NCBI GenBank assembly: GCA_026014465.1
Contig: JAOZID010000004.1
Location: forward strand, 248,001 to 312,000
From: Candidatus Bathyarchaeota archaeon
GTDB lineage: Archaea > Thermoproteota > Bathyarchaeia > Bathyarchaeales > Bathycorpusculaceae
Direction: 5' to 3'
DNA length: 64,000 bases
The number at the start of each line of letters is the position of its first letter. Positions within the stretch are counted from its first letter, which is position 1. The position numbers and the translations under genes were made by a program. Under the pieces are notes generated by a model. That model had not been told where the DNA came from, did not search any database, and saw only the letters and a program-made list of their open reading frames with translations. Shown in pieces: positions 44,128-51,191 of this stretch.

Positions 44128-44986
44128 CTAGTATTTTAGCGTTAGTTATGTTCCATTGCTCAGGTGAGGTACCGAAAAGGTATGTTTGTTCGCTTTGGCA
44201 AGCAAAATTATTGAAATCTGCTTTTGCTAACCAATTAAGTGAGTTATAGTAAGTAGACTGCCAATTGCCACCAAACATAGCGTTAGGAACATTGTAAGTT
44301 AGGCATTCTACAAAGTAAGAAGGGGCAAGGTTTTCAGCGATTATTCCATCGTCAACCAGTTTTGAGCGTGCGTTCTTGAGGACTCGAACAGTTTGTTTAA
44401 ACCAGCCGTCTGTTTTATCCGATTTTGTGCAACCGTTTTCATAATGTTTTTTGGGGTAATTGATAATCTGCCGTTGCTCGCTCTGTGTAAAAAATAACAT
44501 TCCTTCCACATAATCTTGGTCTGTTATGTTTTGAAAGCGTTTGTACCGTCTATATTGAACGCACGGCACGACGTCTGCATTGACCCTGTTTGTGTCACCG
44601 GCAAGTTTGATAGATTTATTTCCTGCCCTGATTTTCGCTATCCCGTAGTAATCAGTTAGTGCTTTAAGTACATCTGCTCTAAAGTTCCAATAATTGTATG
44701 CTGCGTCAGGAAATGCTGCTCTGTGGAGGTTTCGTTGTTCGTCATTCAATTGTGAGGTGTCGCTGTAAAAAACATCATCCAATTGGATAACAACGTCAAC
44801 GTCACTATCTCCCCTGACATTGGTGTCGTTTTTGTATGAACCCTGAAGGTAAAAATCCATCGTCCTTCCTTTGATTGGGGAATTATCCGATAATAATGCA
44901 GTTCTTATCGACTGATGAGCGTTGATTGATGTAGTAACTGCCCCTTTATTAGACCACGTTTGTAATTGTGCCTCTGAAAGTACCAT
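44105..44986 (-). CDS. CBASS CD-NTase (cGAS/DncV-like nucleotidyltransferase)
   Basis: 293 residues. The nucleotidyltransferase motif is LQGSYKNDTNVRGDSDVDVVI, with GS at 49-50 and catalytic Asp62 and Asp64; the third Asp is D137 in RVNADVVPCV. The C-terminal part has the OAS1-like helical core (WFKQTVRVLKNAR, YFVECLTYNVP). It would make a cyclic di- or oligonucleotide upon phage sensing, which opens the adjacent Cap15-like effector. No Cap2/Cap3 or HORMA/TRIP13 genes are present, so this is a minimal (type I) CBASS. The clade and product are not assigned. Confidence 0.88.
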   Translation of the reverse strand: MVLSEAQLQTWSNKGAVTTSINAHQSIRTALLSDNSPIKGRTMDFYLQGSYKNDTNVRGDSDVDVVIQLDDVFYSDTSQLNDEQRNLHRAAFPDAAYNYWNFRADVLKALTDYYGIAKIRAGNKSIKLAGDTNRVNADVVPCVQYRRYKRFQNITDQDYVEGMLFFTQSEQRQIINYPKKHYENGCTKSDKTDGWFKQTVRVLKNARSKLVDDGIIAENLAPSYFVECLTYNVPNAMFGGNWQSTYYNSLNWLAKADFNNFACQSEQTYLFGTSPEQWNITNAKILVEKLLAL

Positions 44987-45023
44987 TTCGACTAACCCGA
45001 ATGACCGCCTATTTGATTGTCTG

Positions 45024-45034
45024 CAAATTTAAGT
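45024..45034 (-). promoter_or_regulatory. Promoter of the CBASS operon
   Basis: On the minus strand ACTTAAATTTG lies about 40 bases upstream of the CD-NTase ATG, matching an archaeal TATA box. The module is thus likely transcribed independently of the viral genes. Confidence 0.45.
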
Positions 45035-45139
45035 TTTGTTAAAGTAAAGTCGCCGCTAAGTTGATAGTATTAGCTTTAGCAAATTTGCATAGAGTCTATT
45101 TGAGAATGAGATAAGTGCAACCGCTAATAACACGCTTGC

Positions 45140-45247
45140 ATGGTGAATCCATTTGCTCAAGTGACCGGCGGTGTAATCGGTGGCTTCATTGCATGGAATA
45201 ATCCATTACTCAAATTATTAGTCGTGTTTATTACAATCTGTTCTTAA
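45140..45247 (+). CDS. Possible 35-residue membrane mini-protein
   Basis: ATG to TAA encoding MVNPFAQVTGGVIGGFIAWN followed by NPLLKLLVVFITICS: one Gly-rich hydrophobic segment and one Leu/Val/Ile segment. No strong ribosome-binding site. It lies between the CBASS promoter and a membrane-protein gene, and is supported only by its composition. Confidence 0.3.
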   Translation: MVNPFAQVTGGVIGGFIAWNNPLLKLLVVFITICS

Positions 45248-45279
45248 ATCGGCTAACTAAGAAAATGATAAATCTTTAA

Positions 45280-45723
45280 GTGGCACATAGTTTACTTGGT
45301 TGGTTCATCTCAGTGCTCAGGTTTCTTCGTGTAGCTTACGGTGTGCTACTTGTTGCTATATTATTCGTTCCCTTCGGCATTTACAACACGATGGCTGAGC
45401 CTTATGTTTCAGGGGTTGTTTGGGGTTTCATGCTCCCTATAGGTTACATTGCTGCCGCGTCAGGCATCGCTATAATTTTTTATCCACAATCAAAAGCGCT
45501 TAGAAAGTTGGGGTTTGGCTATCTTTTAATGCTAATCGGCGCTTTGATGCTACTTTCATTTTTACTTTTTCCCAGGGAATTATCTATCAGCCTTCTCCAT
45601 GGAACGAATATGATTGATATCGACTACTCAACCTTCTATGGTGCCCTGTTTTGGTTATCGATTCTCAACGTATGTGCTGGGTTCGCGGTTAAAGTGACGA
45701 AAAGCGTAAGAAATAAAGAGTAA
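45280..45723 (+). CDS. Four-helix membrane protein beside CBASS
   Basis: 147 residues from a GTG with about four membrane helices (VAYGVLLVAILFVPFGIY, GVVWGFMLPIGYIAAASGIAIIFY, FGYLLMLIGALMLLSFLLF, FYGALFWLSILNVCAGFAV) and a basic C-terminus. No family recognised. It is between the CBASS genes and repeat copy 2, so it travels in the same inter-repeat segment; a functional link to CBASS is unproven. Confidence 0.55.
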   Translation: MAHSLLGWFISVLRFLRVAYGVLLVAILFVPFGIYNTMAEPYVSGVVWGFMLPIGYIAAASGIAIIFYPQSKALRKLGFGYLLMLIGALMLLSFLLFPRELSISLLHGTNMIDIDYSTFYGALFWLSILNVCAGFAVKVTKSVRNKE

Positions 45724-45752
45724 ACTTTTCGGTTTGGTTTGGGGTTGCATCC

Positions 45753-45825
45753 TTGCTAAATTGGCTATTTTTTACATTATCGCTTTCTTGATATTATCGT
45801 GTTTAGGCTCTCAAGCCATTAATGC
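45753..45825 (+). repeat. Provirus repeat, copy 2 (right of CBASS, before capsid protease)
   Basis: Matches copy 1 (43233-43297) over about 65 bases, including TCGTGTTT and the identical GGCTCTCAAGCCATTAATGC. It ends 13 bases before the first possible start of the protease gene. The two copies bracket a 2.5-kb segment that holds the HTH relic, CBASS and the membrane protein. Confidence 0.7.
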
Positions 45826-45837
45826 ATAGTTGTAGAA

Positions 45838-46926
45838 TTGTTTGTTGGCGATTTAGGTATGTCTCAGGATGGCTCTGGCTGTAAGGATTGTAAGCATGTT
45901 AGGGAGCATGTTGCTTCGCTCTTACCTTTCAAGGTTATTGAAGCTATGTCGGATAAGCCCCTTTGCATTCGGGGTGTGGCCATGTGCACGGGCATGAGCC
46001 GAAACCTCAATATCTATACTTCTGAGGAACTGCAGGCTTTCTCAAGCAAGCTGGTTAATGCGCCTGTCTACATTGAGCATGTTGCTGTTCCTAATGCCGT
46101 CGGCAAGGTCACAAAGACGGATTGGGACGGGCATAACCTCTTGTATGAGGCAGAAATCTACGATGAGATGACGGCTGAGAAAATTCGCAAAGGCTTAGTT
46201 CAGCATGTGAGCGTCGCCGCTGACTATGAAGCGGTCGATGTTGTAGACGGTAAGGTTCCCCATGGGTTGCACAACGCTGAGCTTAGCTTAGTTGCAGTGC
46301 CCGGTATTCCTGAAACCAATGTGCAAGTTTTAGAAAAGCTCGTAGGCGATAAAGTCACTGAAGCCCTCAAAAAAGCGGGCATTCAAGAGGCAGAGTGGGA
46401 CACCGAATACATCAACAACCTGCCCGACGAATGCTTTGCATACATCGAGGCTGACGGCCAAAAAGATGAGCAGGACAAAACCGTGCCTCGAAGTCTCCGT
46501 CACTTGCCGTACAAGAATGCGCAGGGCAACTTGGACGCTGACCATGTCCGAAACGCCCTATCACGTTTAGACCAGACAGAAATTTCCGCTGAAGCAAAAG
46601 TTCAAGCCCTCAAAAAGTTGTGCTCAGCGGCTGGAGAACTAAAAATCGAAAGCGCCGTCTGCAACCTTCAAGAAAAAAGCGAGAACCTCCAAATAGAACT
46701 AACCGAGACACAAAGAACCCTTGAAGACCTTCGCAAGCAGCTTCCCGGTGGTGGTTTGCTTAAAAACCCGCCTAAAATGATAGCAACTTCCGAAGCGACC
46801 CAACTGATTGAGGCAGTTCTGCCTTCTCCTATGGTTCAGCGCAGTTGGAGTTTAGGTCCACAGCGTATGTGTCAGCAGTTGCGAAGGGTAGTTCAGCAGC
46901 TAGAGCAGAAGGCGGGAGGCGGCTAG
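45838..46926 (+). CDS. Capsid maturation protease fused to scaffold-like region
   Basis: 362 residues from a TTG (an ATG at 45859 is an alternative). The N-terminal half fits prohead proteases: LVNAPVYIEHVAVPNAVGKVTKTDWDG carries the catalytic-type His, and GLVQHVSVAADYE carries the conserved Ser. Residues ~275-310 form a coiled coil like a scaffolding domain (CNLQEKSENLQIELTETQRTLEDLRKQL). It would cleave scaffold and capsid during head assembly, and it is followed by decoration and capsid genes. Confidence 0.75.
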   Translation: MFVGDLGMSQDGSGCKDCKHVREHVASLLPFKVIEAMSDKPLCIRGVAMCTGMSRNLNIYTSEELQAFSSKLVNAPVYIEHVAVPNAVGKVTKTDWDGHNLLYEAEIYDEMTAEKIRKGLVQHVSVAADYEAVDVVDGKVPHGLHNAELSLVAVPGIPETNVQVLEKLVGDKVTEALKKAGIQEAEWDTEYINNLPDECFAYIEADGQKDEQDKTVPRSLRHLPYKNAQGNLDADHVRNALSRLDQTEISAEAKVQALKKLCSAAGELKIESAVCNLQEKSENLQIELTETQRTLEDLRKQLPGGGLLKNPPKMIATSEATQLIEAVLPSPMVQRSWSLGPQRMCQQLRRVVQQLEQKAGGG

Positions 46927-47010
46927 CTGTGTTTACGCTCACTTTTGTGGGGAAGAGTACCAAAGGACGAACTTTGGGAAATTCAAAGAAAAGAATCGAT
47001 TTGATTTGGA

Positions 47011-47439
47011 TTGACTGATAGATCTGGCAAAAGCTGGATGGCAATCGGCGAAACAGACGACCCAGAAGCAATTATTGAATCGTATGAAGCTGAAGCGGCG
47101 GTCACCAAAGGCTCACCTGTGCATTTGAGTTCTGACGATAAGGTTTCTGAAAGCCCAGGCGGAGACGACGCCATAGGCATAGCAGTCAAAACCGTTGCAG
47201 CAGGCGCAATGTGTGGAGTGCTTAAGCGGGGCAGAGTCAAAGTCACAGCCAACGGACCAATAACACGCGGCAAAGCAGTATGCAGCGCCGCAGGCAGAAA
47301 AGTTACCCAATTCGTTGACCAAGCAGTAAACGAGGGCGGAGCAGCAACCTACACAGTATACTACAATCGCAAACTAGGAACCGCACTCCAAGCCGCAGTA
47401 GCTGACGGCGATTTGATTTTCATTGATGTGGAGAAGTGA
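47011..47439 (+). CDS. DUF2190-like capsid decoration/stabilisation protein
   Basis: 142 residues from a TTG. The pattern AAVTKGSPVHLSS, AIGIAVKTVAAGAMCGVLKRGRVKV and ANGPITRGKAV is that of small beta-rich proteins (DUF2190/gpD-like) encoded between protease and capsid protein. It likely binds the outside of the head. It overlaps the region of the next gene's leader. Confidence 0.65.
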   Translation: MTDRSGKSWMAIGETDDPEAIIESYEAEAAVTKGSPVHLSSDDKVSESPGGDDAIGIAVKTVAAGAMCGVLKRGRVKVTANGPITRGKAVCSAAGRKVTQFVDQAVNEGGAATYTVYYNRKLGTALQAAVADGDLIFIDVEK

Positions 47440-47443
47440 TAGC

Positions 47444-48397
47444 TTGAAGCCTAGACTCTTTGAAGCTTTAATGGCTAAACCGTGCGACCAGCGGGAAGTC
47501 TACGAGAAACTCAAGCAAAAAACCGAACATCCCTTCGTAAAACGCTATGTTGCAATGGGCATAAAAGAAGGTCTCTTTAGCGACATGACAAGCGCACTTG
47601 GCAGAATGCATGACACTCTGGTGCAGGCGGCATTTCCTGAACTTATCGGCAGAAACATCATCACCGTCACGCCCACCTCTGAAACAATGGAGCGCTTCCC
47701 TCTCGACACTGATGCAGTTGCTTACCGCTATTCTGAAGGTTCAGTAACAAGGCTAAGCGGCAAAAAGAACAGCACCGTAGACGTCTACACAAACGTGCTT
47801 GCGGACGCTTCCGAGGAGTGGACAAGGGAGTTTCTTGAAGACGCCACTTGGAATGTCATGGATAACATGGTGCAGAAAGTCGGCAGAGCACTTGGACTAA
47901 ACGAAACTCAAGCAATCATAGCCCTCTATGGGGCAGTTGCGGACGCTGACTTGGCAGGCGGAGCACCCATCAACGGCGGCAACGAACCATTGGACTGGAC
48001 AGGACTGCTACAACTACACGATGCCGTTAGGAGCGCAAACTGGCGTCCCACAGTGCTGGCAGTAAGCGAAACACAACTACATCAACTTCTCAACGATGAC
48101 AAGTTTGTCCATGCACAGTACTTACCCAGCAGTGACACCGACATTGAGCAAGGCAGCATCGGAAACGTCTTAGGCATGCAGGTACAGGCTAGCACTCTTG
48201 TTCCAAACGGCACAGCATACGCAATAGACACCCGCGTCGCCTCCGTTATGCTTCTACGCAGAGACATAACCGTTGAGGACTGGGAAGACATCAAAACCGG
48301 CAAATACGGCGTTCGAGCAACCACACGATTCGGCGCTGGCGTTTTACGTTCAACAGCAGTTGCCAAAATGACCAACATCAAAGCCACCCTAACTTAG
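47444..48397 (+). CDS. Major capsid protein (HK97 fold)
   Basis: 317 residues from a TTG; a longer frame to 47423 overlaps the preceding gene. HK97-type features are an N-terminal helical arm, the ELIGRNIITVTPTSETMERFP strand, a long spine helix (EEWTREFLEDATWNVMDNMVQKVGRAL), the AVSETQLHQLLND region and the terminal GAGVLRSTAVAKM strand. It matches capsid proteins of archaeal head-tail viruses by pattern. It is the main shell component. Confidence 0.8.
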   Translation: MKPRLFEALMAKPCDQREVYEKLKQKTEHPFVKRYVAMGIKEGLFSDMTSALGRMHDTLVQAAFPELIGRNIITVTPTSETMERFPLDTDAVAYRYSEGSVTRLSGKKNSTVDVYTNVLADASEEWTREFLEDATWNVMDNMVQKVGRALGLNETQAIIALYGAVADADLAGGAPINGGNEPLDWTGLLQLHDAVRSANWRPTVLAVSETQLHQLLNDDKFVHAQYLPSSDTDIEQGSIGNVLGMQVQASTLVPNGTAYAIDTRVASVMLLRRDITVEDWEDIKTGKYGVRATTRFGAGVLRSTAVAKMTNIKATLT

Positions 48398-48462
48398 GCG
48401 CTGATTGACACATGCAAAAATCCCCCTTTTTTGACCAACAAAAATCCTTGAGGTGAAAAGTC

Positions 48463-49677
48463 CTGAGCAACGTCGTTAAGAAAATCCTTGAGGTTCTCTC
48501 TTATGCACCCGCTTCAGGCGTTGCATCTCCAAAAGGCAGAGTGTTCTTTGACACATCATGCATTCCGCTAGCCGACGTTATGAAGCTCTACGCCCGAGAC
48601 CCAACCTGCAAGAGCAGCGTGGACTTGCTTGCAGCTTCAACGGTTGGCATGGGCTTCTACACCACGGCAGACCAAAAATACGAGAAAGCCGCCCAAGCCA
48701 AAGCAGCCGTAGACAAGTTCTGCGAAGACATCAACTTAGACGGCTTACTTAACGAAATGGCAAAGCCTCTGATTGGCTGCGGCAACGACTTCTGGCTAAA
48801 ACTCACACCCGAAAACCTAACCGATACTCTTCGCATGCCCATCGACGCAGTCCAAAAAATCGGGTTAAGCACTGTCCCCAACCTAAAAGTCCCCTACAAA
48901 GTTACGGGTTATCAGCTTTCAAGCACTTACGGTGGTAATGCTGGAAATGAACTCAAACCTGAAGCAGTCATCCACTGGCGCCTAAATGGCGATATACCGT
49001 CGGGTTTCGGCGTTGGTTTGCTGCAGGTTCTACTGCACACCTTAACCGTTGACACCGATAAACGCCCATCCTACGCTTGGATGAAAGCTAAGATAGAGAA
49101 AATTCTGCCAAACATCTTTGTCAAGTACGCTGGACCCGACGTCGTTGTGCAGCTTGAAGGGCAAAAAGAGGACACCATCAAAAAGTACGAATCTGCGATT
49201 AAAAATCGCCCAGAAGAAGGCCAGTGGCTTTTTAGCGGCTCCAAAAACGTCGGCGTTTATCCAGTTTCTATTGACCCAAGGGCACGTTTCGAGTATTACA
49301 TCGACCACATGGTCGACCAGTTCTATCTTGGCTGCGAAACGCCCCTGCCACGGCTGTTCAGCACACCAGGATTCACCGAAGCGTCAGCGAGAGCTGCCTT
49401 AGACTTGCAAGATATGCTCATAAAACCCGTCCAGCGCTACATCAAACGCCAAGTCGAAAAGGAAATCTTTACAAGCATTCTTGGTCAAGCTGGGTTTGAT
49501 GCTGCTATGGCGAAGGTTAGATTAAATTTTGGCAATCCCGAAACGCCTGAGATTTCAGCTTCAGACTTGATTGGAGCCGCAGACAAAGGACTAATTCGTC
49601 CTGAGGAGTTTCGCAAAAACGCGATTAAAATATTAGGTTGGGAGCTATGGGATGACCCAAAAATGACATCTCCTTAA
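48463..49677 (+). CDS. Portal protein
   Basis: The conserved region starts upstream of the GTG at 48541; in frame the only preceding start-like codon is CTG at 48463, seven bases after GAGGTGA, giving 404 residues. Features of the portal family: KLYARDPTCKSSVDLLAAST near the N-terminus, a beta-rich wing, HWRLNGDIPSGFGVGLLQVLL, and the stem/crown helices at PRLFSTPGFTEASARAALDLQDMLIKPVQRYIKRQVEKEI. The portal forms the head vertex for DNA packaging. Here it follows the capsid gene rather than preceding it. Confidence 0.78.
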   Translation: MSNVVKKILEVLSYAPASGVASPKGRVFFDTSCIPLADVMKLYARDPTCKSSVDLLAASTVGMGFYTTADQKYEKAAQAKAAVDKFCEDINLDGLLNEMAKPLIGCGNDFWLKLTPENLTDTLRMPIDAVQKIGLSTVPNLKVPYKVTGYQLSSTYGGNAGNELKPEAVIHWRLNGDIPSGFGVGLLQVLLHTLTVDTDKRPSYAWMKAKIEKILPNIFVKYAGPDVVVQLEGQKEDTIKKYESAIKNRPEEGQWLFSGSKNVGVYPVSIDPRARFEYYIDHMVDQFYLGCETPLPRLFSTPGFTEASARAALDLQDMLIKPVQRYIKRQVEKEIFTSILGQAGFDAAMAKVRLNFGNPETPEISASDLIGAADKGLIRPEEFRKNAIKILGWELWDDPKMTSP

Positions 49678-49801
49678 AAAAGTAGACTCCAGTACTGAAA
49701 TACGTTAAATTACAGAGCCAATAAATGGCATCCTAAAAAGTATACACTTCAATGTTGAGTACTTAGAAAATGCTATTAGTTTAAACAGTAATTCTATTGG
49801 G

Positions 49802-49808
49802 TTATAAT
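49802..49808 (+). promoter_or_regulatory. Promoter of the Argonaute module
   Basis: TTATAATC lies about 35-40 bases upstream of the ATG at 49843 after an A/T-rich spacer that follows the portal gene. The module probably has its own promoter, unlike the tightly packed virion genes around it. Confidence 0.45.
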
Positions 49809-49842
49809 CTATTCAGGGGACTGTCGGCTGGAAAGTAGTAAT

Positions 49843-51189
49843 ATGCAGGCGAGCGTAGTGCGCGTGACATTTGAACATGCCAAGATGATAGACCCGGAAT
49901 ATGATGAAATCGATAGAATATTGCTGATTCTGCAAAATGAAGATGGCTCATGGGGCACGGCAGAATCACTCGATGAAAGGTTATACCCCACCGCATGGGT
50001 CATGCACGCTCTCTCTTCACAAGGTTTAGTCGATCAACTTAAAGGAGCGATGAATCTCCTAAGAAACAATATAGTTCGTGCGCTTGAAGATGAGTTTGTG
50101 ATGGCAAACTATGTGCATACTCGCAAGCTATGTGGCCTTATAGCAGTTTTCCCCTTTATATCCAGAGACAAACTCTGGCACAGTAAACCCAAGCTTATAG
50201 CTAATTTTAAGCTGATATTGGAGTTTATTAAGTCAAGAAACTGGTTAAATTCCCAAGTAGCTAGTTATATTGCTTACTTCCTTCAGAAAACAGAACTCTC
50301 CCAGTATGCACAAGAAGCCATTCAAATGCTAGATGCAACTTCTGTAATCAAACCTGACCCATTTGCAGTGCTAGTATCAGAAAAGTATCTTGATAGAGTC
50401 CTGAAAGACACCGTATTTATTAACAACCTCGATAAGTTGCCTGACGAAGAGCTGGCACACCTATTGGTAGCTTTTGCTATATGGCGAAAGGCAAACAAAT
50501 TAGACCCAGCCTTACTTGAAGCTGCTAAGCGACAGGTAATTGCCATCATACAAAAACGCCACTTAACTGAGCTTGATAAAAAAATAAGCAAGGAAATATT
50601 GGATACCTTACTTTTACTACGAGCAGGCGTCGATAAGCGTGAAATGCAAAACAGACTCAAAGAACTAGGAAGCAGCCTCTATCTTCGTGATATAGAATTC
50701 TCAGACTCAACAATTAAACTAACAACCGAAATTCCTTCTAAAGGACTACTGGACATACTTGGCAGAATAGACCTGATTGTACTATCCACATATGTCCTTG
50801 CGATAAACGACTTAGGCGAAAAAGTAGTTCATCTAGTTCCTGAGCGCGATTACAAAAAGGTTGCATCATATTTCGAGACCCCCACCCTACCTGTTCCTAC
50901 TAGGAGAGTAATTACTTATGAATCCATCCTTGCCAGCGCATTAGTTACTTTATCATTAGCGGCAATTTGGCAGATGGGTGTTCTGCTTAGCACAACTATA
51001 GCCGCTCAAGACATAATACAACAGATAGCTTTAACAGCCATAATTTACACGGCGTCTTTTGGTCTTGCTTTTGCTGGGCTAACTAGATTCTTGCGTTATA
51101 TATTCCCTGAACTTGCATTTGCCATAGCCTCGCGTATCCCATTAACATTCAAATCAAGTACCTTCTGGCGAAAACTAATTGGAGAATAA
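49843..51189 (+). CDS. Alpha-toroid protein with C-terminal membrane helices, Argonaute partner
   Basis: 448 residues. Residues ~20-130 begin with EIDRILLILQNEDGSWGTAE and AWVMHALSSQGL, the QxxDGSWG repeat of alpha/alpha-toroid (terpenoid cyclase/prenyltransferase-like) folds; helical repeats go on to ~290. No DxDD catalytic motif was seen, so it is probably a binding scaffold. Two membrane helices lie at ~362-386 and ~391-414, followed by a hydrophobic tail. It ends 2 bases before the Argonaute gene. In known immune pairs, inactive Argonautes are linked to membrane effectors; this protein is a candidate effector of a new kind. Confidence 0.7.
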   Translation: MQASVVRVTFEHAKMIDPEYDEIDRILLILQNEDGSWGTAESLDERLYPTAWVMHALSSQGLVDQLKGAMNLLRNNIVRALEDEFVMANYVHTRKLCGLIAVFPFISRDKLWHSKPKLIANFKLILEFIKSRNWLNSQVASYIAYFLQKTELSQYAQEAIQMLDATSVIKPDPFAVLVSEKYLDRVLKDTVFINNLDKLPDEELAHLLVAFAIWRKANKLDPALLEAAKRQVIAIIQKRHLTELDKKISKEILDTLLLLRAGVDKREMQNRLKELGSSLYLRDIEFSDSTIKLTTEIPSKGLLDILGRIDLIVLSTYVLAINDLGEKVVHLVPERDYKKVASYFETPTLPVPTRRVITYESILASALVTLSLAAIWQMGVLLSTTIAAQDIIQQIALTAIIYTASFGLAFAGLTRFLRYIFPELAFAIASRIPLTFKSSTFWRKLIGE

Positions 51190-51191
51190 TC

